This document shows, one piece after another, positions 39,958-48,102 of a DNA stretch of 64,000 nt. Below the pieces are notes generated by a model that was given only the letters and a program-made list of their open reading frames with translations, did no database searches and was not told where the DNA came from. The DNA comes from Ketobacter sp964016105 (GTDB taxonomy: Bacteria; Pseudomonadota; Gammaproteobacteria; Pseudomonadales; Ketobacteraceae). The stretch covers positions 1 through 64,000 of the forward strand of contig CAXHEX010000004.1 in the NCBI GenBank assembly GCA_964016105.1, read 5' to 3'. Each line of letters opens with the position of its first letter. Position 1 is the first letter of the stretch. The position numbers and the translations under genes were made by a program.

Positions 39958-41300
39958 GAATGTCCTGTTTTTCCATAAGGCGGCTGGTAGGGCTGCTGTA
40001 GGTATCGTTGAGGTTCAAATACTTTTGCATAGGGATAATCGTTGCTGATTCCGATCACGCAACCTTCCGGGCGGATAATGGTGACGCCACTGCCAAAACC
40101 AGGCAGCCCTTCTTTGCGGCGCGAATTGCGATCCAGAGTAACATCCCCTTCGATGTGAATCATATTTTGTCTAAGGGCAATGCACTGGCCTTGGGTACGA
40201 TTGCGATGTCCGTGAACCACTGCGTGCACACCTTCGCTGGCGGCGGCCTTCACGCCTTTGTCCGAGAGTGGTAAATCCACATCGCGGTATTTGGTGCGCA
40301 TGGTGTTGGCTAGTGGGCCGTAGTAAAAGCCAAAGAGATCCTGACGTATTTGTTGGTTGTAGCATGCGTTTAAATTGTCCACGCCTTTGTCTGCCAGCTG
40401 GCTCGCTACGGTGTCGTCCAGCCCCGCGTGAACAAACAGGAAAGACCCTTCTCTGTGGGTCAATTGCATGCGGTTAAAAAACCAGGCGTAGTGGCCATTG
40501 GGTTCCAGGAAAAGCTGTCGGCATTTTTCTGCGGTGGCATAGACGTGTCGTAGGCTTAAACCTGCTTTTTCGCAGGCTTCCTCAAACCCAGACACTTTTT
40601 TCTGCATCCGTTTTAGTTCCCTGGCGATGCCTTTTTCTGGAATATGGGGAGCTGCAATTTTGGGAAATTCGTTGAACCAGCTCTGTCTTGGATACAAGTA
40701 ACGACGACACTCATCTTTGCTGGGTATGTGATCCAGATTGGTATGGGCCAAGTAGGTTTCATAAACCTCTTTCAGCAAGGGTACAATCTTTGGGCCCATG
40801 CGAACGAACATATGTTCGGTGGCGGTATTACCCTGTTGCTGTAAACAGCGTATTCCCATTAGCAGGCGCACATCGTGGTTGCCTGCCAGTAATTTAACTT
40901 TGGCGCCAATACCCATAAGGTTGCGAATACTGTCTAGCAATTTTAGGTTGCTGGGCCCTTTATCGAGACAATCGCCACCGATAATAAAGGTGCCCGCTTT
41001 GCCTTCATCGGTTAACTCAATGTGGTGTGGACTGGGCCCCACTTGGCGCACCCCTCCCGATGCCATGAGAGAAGCCAAAAATGCGTCTGCATCCGCATGG
41101 GGGTCAGCAATAAAGTACACGGGCTGTAGTGGCCATTGCCAAGGGCTGTGGGCGGCGCAACGTTTAATTACTTTCTGAATGGTTTGGGGGTTTTTAAATT
41201 CTTTATTCTTTAGGGGCCACTCAGTGGCTTGGGTGGGCAGCCCCCTGGATTGGGTGCGGCTGTATTTTGGTAGTTCTACGTTGATCGGTGTGTGCAGCAT
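39954..41300 (-). CDS. Metallophosphoesterase
   Basis: A 448-residue calcineurin-type phosphoesterase. Metal-site motifs run in order: FIADPHADADAF (Asp66, His68), IIGGDCLDKGPSN (Asp110, Asp113), LLAGNHDVRLL (Asn141, His142) and VVHGHRNRTQG. The domain is interrupted by a long helical insertion (about 175-265) and has a C-terminal part ending near the PYGKTGHS tail, so it is much larger than simple PrpE/ApaH enzymes. It overlaps the amphi-Trp gene downstream by 4 bp and lies 103 bp after the histidine phosphatase gene. Substrate unknown; the cluster suggests it removes a phosphate added by a clustered kinase. Confidence 0.87.
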   Translation of the reverse strand: MLHTPINVELPKYSRTQSRGLPTQATEWPLKNKEFKNPQTIQKVIKRCAAHSPWQWPLQPVYFIADPHADADAFLASLMASGGVRQVGPSPHHIELTDEGKAGTFIIGGDCLDKGPSNLKLLDSIRNLMGIGAKVKLLAGNHDVRLLMGIRCLQQQGNTATEHMFVRMGPKIVPLLKEVYETYLAHTNLDHIPSKDECRRYLYPRQSWFNEFPKIAAPHIPEKGIARELKRMQKKVSGFEEACEKAGLSLRHVYATAEKCRQLFLEPNGHYAWFFNRMQLTHREGSFLFVHAGLDDTVASQLADKGVDNLNACYNQQIRQDLFGFYYGPLANTMRTKYRDVDLPLSDKGVKAAASEGVHAVVHGHRNRTQGQCIALRQNMIHIEGDVTLDRNSRRKEGLPGFGSGVTIIRPEGCVIGISNDYPYAKVFEPQRYLQQPYQPPYGKTGHS

Positions 41301-41403
41301 GGAACATCACCCGGCTGTAGTGTGAACAGTCCTTACGTTTATATTGCATGTTTGTTTCAGTTTTATGAAGGGCGCCAGTGCCATTGCTTTAACCCCTTTC
41401 ACC

Positions 41404-42120
41404 CTAATCGTTGTAGTCCGAGTGACTGGGTCTGAGTTTCCATTTCCCGGCAATATGAGACCAATGGCCTCCCGCTTCATATTCCAGATACACCGGTTGT
41501 GCGTGATACATGCTGAGTTTGGCGATCTCTTCAAAGGGTAGAACCCCCAAGTGATGAGCGCAATGTCGAAAAGCCGCTCCGTGACCAACAAATAGTTGCA
41601 GGGTGTCTACTTGCACCTGCTGCGCCAATGTTTCCGTACGATCCTGTATATAGGATGCGACTCTTTGTCCTGCCTGCAGTAAAGATTCCGCTCCTGGGAG
41701 GGGTAATTGGTAATGACTGTTGGATTTCCAATCCTTTGGGGGTGTAGGGTAGCGCGGGTCCTGTGCTATTACGGCTTCTATTTGTTTTGTGGTGAGGTTG
41801 CCTGCTATGCCCAACCCTCTTTCTGCCAGGGCGGGTGTTTCACTCAGTTGTGGCGGTTGAGTGAAACCATGGGCCAGTGACTCACTTAACTTCTGGCTCA
41901 ACTTCTGGGCGGTTTGCCATGCCCGAAGTAAGTGGGAGCACGCAATCTCATGGTGAAGCTGCCAACGTTCCTGCTGCAACAATTTTTCTATTTCCACTGC
42001 CGCTTCTTGAGCTTGTTTAAAGCCTTTCTCCGTTAGCCCAAAAGGTTGATGAGCGCTGGGGGTGTCAGGTAATTGCCCATAATCACCATGACGAATCAAT
42101 GCCACAATTAGCCGAGCCAT
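41404..42120 (-). CDS. Histidine phosphatase family protein
   Basis: A 238-residue phosphoglycerate-mutase-like phosphatase. The phospho-histidine motif is at the very start (LIRHGDYG, His in RHG). The second active-site region is LLRAWQTAQKL and the second catalytic His is in FVGHGAAFRH. The RHGD-first layout and small size resemble SixA-like protein or small-molecule phosphatases. It starts 3 bp after the HprK-related gene stop, so it is a member of the same operon and could oppose that kinase. Confidence 0.88.
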   Translation of the reverse strand: MARLIVALIRHGDYGQLPDTPSAHQPFGLTEKGFKQAQEAAVEIEKLLQQERWQLHHEIACSHLLRAWQTAQKLSQKLSESLAHGFTQPPQLSETPALAERGLGIAGNLTTKQIEAVIAQDPRYPTPPKDWKSNSHYQLPLPGAESLLQAGQRVASYIQDRTETLAQQVQVDTLQLFVGHGAAFRHCAHHLGVLPFEEIAKLSMYHAQPVYLEYEAGGHWSHIAGKWKLRPSHSDYND

Positions 42121-42123
42121 GAT

Positions 42124-43260
42124 TTAGTCATTCTCTGGGTCATCAGTGAGTCTCTTATTGCACCAATTTACCAGGCCATCAAAATCTACGCCGCCGCTCA
42201 CTTCAAATACCTGGGCGGTTTCCAATATGTCTAAATAAGCCTGTTCATCCAACGGGGTTGTATCCCGATGAAATTCGCCACCGGCCTTTTGGTAAAATGG
42301 ACCCGGTGATTTCATCAATGCTTGTAATAGATCACGGCGTTGATCCAAATTCACTAGGGTGACCGCCAACGGTGAGGCTGTTCTTTCCCAATTGAGAATG
42401 AGCAGGGAGTCCAGCTTGGCTTGATGGCAAATTCGATCTGCGCCGTAGCATTGGAGTATGTCCACATCGTATTTTTCTTCCAGTTGCCAAAGGGCCTCCG
42501 ATTCCATTGAAAGCAACTGCTGACGACGTTCAGGTGACAGAATGTTTTGCAGTTTAGGATTGTGAACAATGGTGCCTGGATTAATGCGAGGTAATTTGGG
42601 AACCCCTGCCACCTGGATATCCTGCTCGTTAGATTCACGTCGTATGAACAGACGATCATTGCTAACAAAGTCGCTGCCCGCTAAATCCATAAGCCGAAGC
42701 ATGGTGGTGGATTTGCCGCCCCCGGAAAATGCAGCAATGGCGATGGCGTTACCGTGGTGTTCGATGGCTGCAGCGTGACAAATTAGCCAGTCTCTTTGCT
42801 GTAACCAATTCATATATTGGGCATTGATAAAATTGATGACCTGATTGTCATTTTTAATACAATCACCGGAGGCAATTCTGTCCCCTTCCTGCTGTAGGAA
42901 CAGCATTCCCGTTCTTACCTTGTGAATCAATCGGCCATTATCGCAGTCGAAATAGCTGTCCTTGCGTCCGGATTTGCCTGCTTCTCTGACCCAGTCTTGG
43001 TAGTGCAGATCCAGGCGGGTTTCAGGCTGCTGCAGCGCTAGAACGGAGATGACTGTTTGCGCTTCGCCTGTGGTTGTCGAGTTAACCAAGTGGCGAAAGT
43101 AATGGCGGAGTGTTTCCAGCACAGAAGGGTGATTGCTTCGCACCTCGATCACGCAGGGCCCGAGTTCCAATCTCAGTACGGAATCCAGAATATGGACGTT
43201 GGCCAGTAGAATGTGGTTGAGTTGTTGACGTGTTAGGGTTGTGGTCTGGGCGTTAGTCAT
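42124..43260 (-). CDS. HprK-related kinase B
   Basis: A 378-residue kinase related to HPr kinase/phosphorylase. The Walker A motif FSGGGKSTT is at 178-186, preceded by CHAAAIEHHG (161-170) and followed by FVSNDRLFI (198-206), the acidic-site equivalent. These elements and the length fit the HprK-related kinase B family of the GAK system rather than true HPr kinase. The gene overlaps the ATP-grasp gene upstream by 4 bp and is followed after 3 bp by a histidine phosphatase. It probably phosphorylates a Ser-type acceptor in a protein or a small molecule; the target is unknown. Confidence 0.88.
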   Translation of the reverse strand: MTNAQTTTLTRQQLNHILLANVHILDSVLRLELGPCVIEVRSNHPSVLETLRHYFRHLVNSTTTGEAQTVISVLALQQPETRLDLHYQDWVREAGKSGRKDSYFDCDNGRLIHKVRTGMLFLQQEGDRIASGDCIKNDNQVINFINAQYMNWLQQRDWLICHAAAIEHHGNAIAIAAFSGGGKSTTMLRLMDLAGSDFVSNDRLFIRRESNEQDIQVAGVPKLPRINPGTIVHNPKLQNILSPERRQQLLSMESEALWQLEEKYDVDILQCYGADRICHQAKLDSLLILNWERTASPLAVTLVNLDQRRDLLQALMKSPGPFYQKAGGEFHRDTTPLDEQAYLDILETAQVFEVSGGVDFDGLVNWCNKRLTDDPEND

Positions 43261-44144
43261 GGCTTCTTCAATTGGTTTAGTGCGTAATCAGTGTAGAGGC
43301 TGGCGGCATCGATACCGGCCCCTTCCAGGGCGCCGCGAAAGCCGCCAAACGCAGAAACTTCAAAAACGATGGGGCCGTTTTCGGTTTCGGCCACGTCCAC
43401 GGTGGTGAAATCCATGGCAAAGGGTTTTTGTGCAGCGTGGGCCATCTCGATCCATTCTTTAGGCGGTGTAAAGGCAGCGTAGCGCCCGCCGCTGTGAATT
43501 GTCGTGTTCCAGGAGTCGCTTTGGGACACGCGGGCATAGGTGCCCAAGTAGTTGCCTCCAAGAAATACCATACCTAAATCCTGGCCCGGAAGGCTGAGTT
43601 TACGTTGAATGTACATCATGGGGTTTTGCTGCTGAAAATCGCTGATTTGCTGGGTTAACGCAGCGTCGTCCTGATGGCTATGGATAACACACATGCCCCG
43701 GGCTTTGGTGGAAAACAGGGGTTTAAATACGGCGCTGCCAAATCTTTTGACTGCGTCTTTTGCCGCCTGCAGGTCTTCTGTGACCACGGTATCTGGCATG
43801 GGTATATTATGATTGCTCAGGGTGACGCTGCAGCTCAGCCGATCAATCAGCCGCAGCATATGGGTGGCGGGGCTGAATACACGCACCCCTCGTCGTTCAG
43901 CTACCCGTAATAATTCCAATCGATCTAATGTGTTGGGGTTGTATTCAGCGCTGATTTTTTTAACCATCAATCCGTCCAGCTGGCAAAGGTTATGATCTTC
44001 AAACCAGAGTTCCCCGGAGCTGAGATTTAAATGAACACGGTTCATATCAATGATCAGGCGAAAACCGGTACGTTCGGCTACGGCATCCGCAAGGACTTCT
44101 GTGGACCACTTTCCCGGTATGCCCACCACGCCCAATCTAGTCAC
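43257..44144 (-). CDS. ATP-grasp enzyme (RimK-like, GAK-type)
   Basis: A 295-residue ATP-grasp ligase. The nucleotide-binding lysine segment is AVFKPLFSTKARGM (about 138-151), the central segment MMYIQRKLSLPGQD (about 176-189) and the metal-binding end IVFEVSAFGGFRG (259-271). In RimK-type enzymes the last motif usually reads E-x-N; here Ser replaces the Asn, with a glycine-rich GGF following. ATP-grasp enzymes couple ATP hydrolysis to joining a carboxylate to an amine or thiol through an acyl-phosphate. It overlaps its neighbours by 8 bp upstream and 4 bp downstream. Confidence 0.88.
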   Translation of the reverse strand: MTRLGVVGIPGKWSTEVLADAVAERTGFRLIIDMNRVHLNLSSGELWFEDHNLCQLDGLMVKKISAEYNPNTLDRLELLRVAERRGVRVFSPATHMLRLIDRLSCSVTLSNHNIPMPDTVVTEDLQAAKDAVKRFGSAVFKPLFSTKARGMCVIHSHQDDAALTQQISDFQQQNPMMYIQRKLSLPGQDLGMVFLGGNYLGTYARVSQSDSWNTTIHSGGRYAAFTPPKEWIEMAHAAQKPFAMDFTTVDVAETENGPIVFEVSAFGGFRGALEGAGIDAASLYTDYALNQLKKP

Positions 44145-45783
44145 TCAGTATCTCCTTAATGGGTAGTTTAAACTTGGAGTAATGCTTGGGTTGTTCTGTC
44201 AATACTAATTCAAGCAGGTAGCGGGAGCGTAAAAACATTTGTTTTGCCAGAGACTTGTCCAATATAAAACGGGTAGATGTAACAAAGGATCGTGCCAGCC
44301 CCAACGCCATTCGGATCTCGAAACTGTCATCATTGGCTTTGTTGGCATAGCGGCAGGCCATAGTGTAAAAACGAATGGCAACATCCAGAATTCGACGCCG
44401 AAGAGGGGCATCCAGTATCTGCAGGCGGAAATTCGATACCATAAACACCGATACATCTTGAACGTAATCCATATAGCGCGATCGATGCAGATCAATAAAG
44501 TGAATTCGTTTGTCCATAGGGTCGTAGATGATATTGTCTACATTGAAGTCGCCGTGAATGTAAACGGAAAAGGGTGGGGCTACTTGCTTTTCAATTTGTT
44601 TGGCGGCTTTCACCAAATCGTCAAAGGAAGGTAGAGTCAGGTCGCATAGGGTTATGGGGGCCTGGTGAAACTCCGGATGTATTTTATAAACTTCCGCTAG
44701 CCGTTTTTGGGTTTGTCCCATAAAGTCAGCAGACACCGGTTTTGAATTGCGAGTCTCGTTCCACACTGATCTAAGTGTTTTGTTTAATTTATTAAACGCC
44801 TCATCTAACGTGGGTTGAGGCTCGTTAATTAAAATCTGCTCAAATGTGGACCCAGGCAGATGTTCTATTAACAATGCGGCTGATTGACCCCGTTTTTTAT
44901 AGGAGAGAATCTTCGGTGCTAAGCCGGGATAAATTTCGTGCCAGCTTTCCATGCCCTGTCGTTCTTCTTTTACCTTGCGCTTTATACCTTCCTTGAATAT
45001 AGCCATATACTCGTTGTCGTCTGCACCACTGGTTCGAATGCCCGATATGGCACTACCAGATCGGGTTTCCGCCACTGAATCGATTAAAATGGTGTCTTCG
45101 TTGGCAGGGGCGTTTTGGGCAAGTGATTGCAAGGAAAAGTAGCGCTCAAAGTTAACCGGTTGGCCCAGGTTCGCCGATACGATGGATTCACTAATATGCA
45201 GCAGTGCGTCCCCCATTTGTTTCAAACTCTGGGCAACGAATAAAATTTGGGTGAGATCCTGGGTTTGCTTCTTTGTTTTCAGGGCTCTTATGTAGTGTTT
45301 GTAGAGTCGATCGTAATGCGCCTCTACCGCAGTTTCCCGTTGTCCTATTTTGAGGGCAACCTGGGAGTCATTGGTCTCAATGGCATCCATCACTTGATTG
45401 ACCCCGCCACTGATCTGTTCCAGCAGAGGGTCGAACCATTGGCTGTGTAGCAGCTCGGGTTTCCCCACATAGCTCATCTGCTTGACGCACTCTCGGGTCA
45501 GCTCTGTAATACGTTCCAGATCGGTGGCTATAAACTCCGCACCTCGCAGTGACAGCTGTTTGTTGTGCTGTTTAGAGGCTGATAACTTGTTTACACAGCC
45601 ACTGTGAATCCGAGTTTTTAAGTTATAGGAGTAACCACTGCGATCCAGTATACGCCGGGCTATGGCGGTAGTAGGGGAAGTTAGGTATTCCTTGAGTGCG
45701 GTTAGTTGTGAATCCACCTCAACACAGAGGAAACGCAAATTATCCTTAACGCCAGAGGGCAGCGTTATGGTCATAGGCAACAA
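44137..45783 (-). CDS. PhoU-like domain fused to aminoglycoside-phosphotransferase-like kinase
   Basis: A 548-residue two-domain protein. The N-terminal part (about 10-215) is all-helical and resembles PhoU three-helix bundles (RSGYSYNLKTRIHSGC, then AQSLKQMGDALLHISESIV). The C-terminal part (about 240-540) is a kinase of the APH/choline-kinase type, with the catalytic loop YIHGDFNVDNIIYD (408-421; Asp412, Asn417) and the metal motif FIDLHRSRYMDYVQD (429-443; Asp431). It is the first gene of the operon and overlaps the ATP-grasp gene by 8 bp. Antibiotic resistance is unlikely; a metabolite or protein kinase sensing phosphate or metals is more plausible. Start could also be the ATG at 45774. 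Confidence 0.8.
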   Translation of the reverse strand: MLPMTITLPSGVKDNLRFLCVEVDSQLTALKEYLTSPTTAIARRILDRSGYSYNLKTRIHSGCVNKLSASKQHNKQLSLRGAEFIATDLERITELTRECVKQMSYVGKPELLHSQWFDPLLEQISGGVNQVMDAIETNDSQVALKIGQRETAVEAHYDRLYKHYIRALKTKKQTQDLTQILFVAQSLKQMGDALLHISESIVSANLGQPVNFERYFSLQSLAQNAPANEDTILIDSVAETRSGSAISGIRTSGADDNEYMAIFKEGIKRKVKEERQGMESWHEIYPGLAPKILSYKKRGQSAALLIEHLPGSTFEQILINEPQPTLDEAFNKLNKTLRSVWNETRNSKPVSADFMGQTQKRLAEVYKIHPEFHQAPITLCDLTLPSFDDLVKAAKQIEKQVAPPFSVYIHGDFNVDNIIYDPMDKRIHFIDLHRSRYMDYVQDVSVFMVSNFRLQILDAPLRRRILDVAIRFYTMACRYANKANDDSFEIRMALGLARSFVTSTRFILDKSLAKQMFLRSRYLLELVLTEQPKHYSKFKLPIKEILSD

Positions 45784-45954
45784 TACCTTGTGTGTATCAT
45801 AAAGGGCTAATAAATCTAGTTTGGCATAAATCTGCGGGATTGTCCTTGCCCGCGCCCAATGCTATCCCATTATGTGCATATTGACTAAGGCATGTTAGGG
45901 AATATTTGTTACCATTGTTCCGCTCTAATAACGAATACTCTAAAGGGGAAGACA

Positions 45955-46536
45955 ATGGCAAGGTTTGCACTGGTACTATTCATGATTATGGCTCCGATGG
46001 TCCACGGGGATGAAATTGAAAGCCAAATCAATTTGGGCATAGAAGCCTATAAAGAGGGGGATCTGAAGGGCGCCATTGACGAGCTGCAGTTTGCCGTGGC
46101 TCAGCTAAGAGAAAAGCTCAATGCCGAGCAATCAAGCTTACTGCCGGAGCCCCTGGATGGATGGAGCGCTGGAGATATTGAAAATACTTCAGCCGCCATG
46201 GCCATGATGGGCGGTGGTACTCACATGTCTCGCAAATACACTAAAGGTAAAGCCACCATTGAACTTAGCATTGTGGCCAACTCCATGATGATGGCGGGCA
46301 TCATGGCCATGATCAATAATCCCATGCTGTTGAACTCCAGTGATGGCATGTCTCCCTATCGTTTCAAGCGGACTAAGGGCACCAAAAAGGTGAATGGGAA
46401 GGAGATCGAGATTACCCTGGCTTTGGCAGGACAAATTATGATTCAGCTCCAAGGCCGAGGGGTAACCATGGAAGATATGGAGGCCTATTTAGCTGCCATG
46501 GATTTCAAAGTTCTCAAGAGCGAATTAATCCAATAG
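45955..46536 (+). CDS. Exported methionine-rich protein of unknown function
   Basis: A 193-residue protein. The start at 45955 has an AAAGGGGA ribosome-binding site and begins a short signal peptide (FALVLFMIMAPMVHG). The mature N-terminus (INLGIEAYKEGDLKGAIDELQFAV) is one TPR-like helix pair. The middle is rich in Met (AMMGGGTHM, NSMMMAGIMAMINNPM), and a basic KRTKGTKKVNGKEIEI strand follows. I do not recognise the family. The Met clusters could bind a metal such as copper or contact a membrane. It is divergent from the PhoU-kinase gene and 14 bp before the GNAT gene. Confidence 0.7.
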   Translation: MARFALVLFMIMAPMVHGDEIESQINLGIEAYKEGDLKGAIDELQFAVAQLREKLNAEQSSLLPEPLDGWSAGDIENTSAAMAMMGGGTHMSRKYTKGKATIELSIVANSMMMAGIMAMINNPMLLNSSDGMSPYRFKRTKGTKKVNGKEIEITLALAGQIMIQLQGRGVTMEDMEAYLAAMDFKVLKSELIQ

Positions 46537-46550
46537 TTGATGCCGCCGCC

Positions 46551-47036
46551 ATGGAATTAATTATCCAAAAAGTAGACTACCAAGATGGCCACCATGCTGA
46601 TCATTTGATTGGTTTATTGGCGGCCTATGCCCTGGACCCCATGGGTGGCGGTGAACCACTGCCTAAGCAGGTAAAGCAAAACCTGGTGTCAGAATTGGCC
46701 AGCTTACCCTATGCGGTTAGTTTTTTGGCATACCATGGTGATCGCCCGGTGGGGTTGTTGAATGCATTTGAAGGCTTTTCCACTTTTAAAGCAAAACCTT
46801 TGTTAAACATTCACGATCTTGCGGTGTTGCAGGAAAGTAGAGGTATGGGAGTGGGCGAAGCTTTGCTTAACCACGCAGAAAATTACGCCCGTGAGCGCGG
46901 CTTTTGCAAGCTCACATTGGAAGTGTTGGCAGGTAACCAGATAGCCAAGAATTTATATAAAAAGTCGGGCTTCCAGGGTTATCAACTGCATGACAGTGCT
47001 GGTAGCGCAGAGTTCTGGCAAAAGAGCCTCGCTTAG
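46551..47036 (+). CDS. GNAT family N-acetyltransferase
   Basis: A 161-residue acetyltransferase. The acetyl-CoA loop is LAVLQESRGMGVGEALL (Q/RxxGxG/A type), preceded by strand LLNIHDL and followed by LTLEVLAGNQIAKNLYKKSGF, all canonical. It lies 14 bp after the Met-rich exported protein gene and is likely co-transcribed. Substrate unknown. Its last codons and stop lie in a 12-bp hairpin shared with the convergent LRR gene. Confidence 0.9.
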   Translation: MELIIQKVDYQDGHHADHLIGLLAAYALDPMGGGEPLPKQVKQNLVSELASLPYAVSFLAYHGDRPVGLLNAFEGFSTFKAKPLLNIHDLAVLQESRGMGVGEALLNHAENYARERGFCKLTLEVLAGNQIAKNLYKKSGFQGYQLHDSAGSAEFWQKSLA

Positions 47037-47056
47037 TTAGACGACTCTTTTGCCAG
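47015..47056. terminator. 12-bp hairpin with the GNAT stop codon in its loop
   Basis: CTGGCAAAAGAG (47015-47026) pairs perfectly with CTCTTTTGCCAG (47045-47056). The GNAT stop TAG (47034-47036) is in the 18-nt loop, and the convergent LRR gene ends 15 bp beyond. No long U-tract follows, but the position argues for a shared terminator. Confidence 0.6.
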
Positions 47057-47070
47057 CTTTGCGACCGCTA

Positions 47071-47622
47071 TCACAGCTTAACGGAATCAATATTCAATTG
47101 GGTCAAACTTTGTTTCGCCGCGTCCGTAAGCGGATTCTCTTTGATTTCCACTTTTTCCAGCTTAGCCAGCCCTGACAGATCGATCTCCGGGAGGTTGTTG
47201 TTGTTCAGCCTCAGGTCCACTAACTCAATTGTGTTACTGAGGTCGAGACTCTCCAGATCGTTCAGGTCTGCCCACAATTCTTCAATTAATGGGTTGTGGG
47301 AAACGTCAATGGATTCCAGGTCGTTCATAAATACTTCCAGGTGGGTGAGGGCACTGCATCCACTCAAATCCAACGACTCGATGGCATTATTACCGAGAAA
47401 CACTTCTTCCAGTTTTGTGTTGTTGGAAAGGTCAACCTCGGTTAAGTTGTTTCGGGTTAAATCCAACAGCTTGAGCTCAGTTAGGTGCTCTATACCTTCT
47501 ACGCTGCGAATTTTTTGCTTGCGGCACACTAGCTCCACAAGTTCATCCGAATCCTCTACTCCAGAGCCAAGCACGCAGGCTTTAAAGGCTTCGTCGGCAA
47601 ATTCTATGTCGGTTAGCTTCAT
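47071..47622 (-). CDS. Small leucine-rich-repeat protein
   Basis: About 183 residues from the ATG at 47622 (AGGAG 10 bases upstream; in-frame ATGs at 47640 and 47676 would add 6 or 18 residues). Seven or so repeats of about 21 residues follow the pattern LxxLDLSxNxLxxIDLS, for example LEEVFLGNNAIESLDLSG and IEELWADLNDLESLDLSN. There is no signal peptide, so it is probably cytoplasmic. The last repeats lead into a short cap (PLTDAAKQSLTQ). Such LRRs are protein-binding scaffolds; the partner is unknown. It lies on the same strand as two unknown genes upstream. Confidence 0.85.
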   Translation of the reverse strand: MKLTDIEFADEAFKACVLGSGVEDSDELVELVCRKQKIRSVEGIEHLTELKLLDLTRNNLTEVDLSNNTKLEEVFLGNNAIESLDLSGCSALTHLEVFMNDLESIDVSHNPLIEELWADLNDLESLDLSNTIELVDLRLNNNNLPEIDLSGLAKLEKVEIKENPLTDAAKQSLTQLNIDSVKL

Positions 47623-47709
47623 AACGTCATTGCTCCTCATGGGCTTGTTTATTGGGTTTACCTTGATCTGGGTCAAATAACGACATTTAAGACAAAAATG
47701 TCAGATTTG

Positions 47710-48102
47710 CTACAAGTTACTGATCACACCTTGCCAATGGATGGCATCAAAATGTACATCTTCAGTCTGAAAAAAATCGATGGCATTAGTCACCGCATCT
47801 TGTAAAACCGCATTGGCGTAGAGTTCCGCCTGTTCTGAATGGTTGAACTTCTCTGGTACGGCCGCTTCAAAAAACAGGGTTCCAGAGCGTGGGGTGTAGC
47901 CTCCCATACGCATGCCTTCAAATGGGGGTTTGTCCTCCCCTGAGCTGAGAAGATAAGTGACGTCTATTGCGGGCCCCTCAGACATCTGTTTAAGTCGCGG
48001 ACTCTCGGCCATTTTCACCGCCAGGGCAGTGATGGCTTGTTCGATGGGGCTTTTGTCCAACTCTCGATTGGGAATTCGCATATTGATCGATAACTTGTTC
48101 AT
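47710..48102 (-). CDS. Unknown soluble protein
   Basis: A 130-residue protein without signal peptide or membrane helix. Recognisable features are only an IEQAITALAVKMAESPRLKQM helical segment, a Gly/Pro-rich middle (GMRMGGYTPRSG) and FFEAAVPEKF, followed by a helix-rich C-terminus ending AIHWQGVISNL. Its start overlaps the end of the 200-residue upstream gene by 4 bp, so the two are translated together. Family not recognised. Confidence 0.72.
   Translation of the reverse strand: MNKLSINMRIPNRELDKSPIEQAITALAVKMAESPRLKQMSEGPAIDVTYLLSSGEDKPPFEGMRMGGYTPRSGTLFFEAAVPEKFNHSEQAELYANAVLQDAVTNAIDFFQTEDVHFDAIHWQGVISNL

Noticed and set aside
44137..45783. Aminoglycoside resistance
   Set aside because: Only the general APH catalytic loop is present. 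The PhoU-like fusion and the operon context point to a different substrate.
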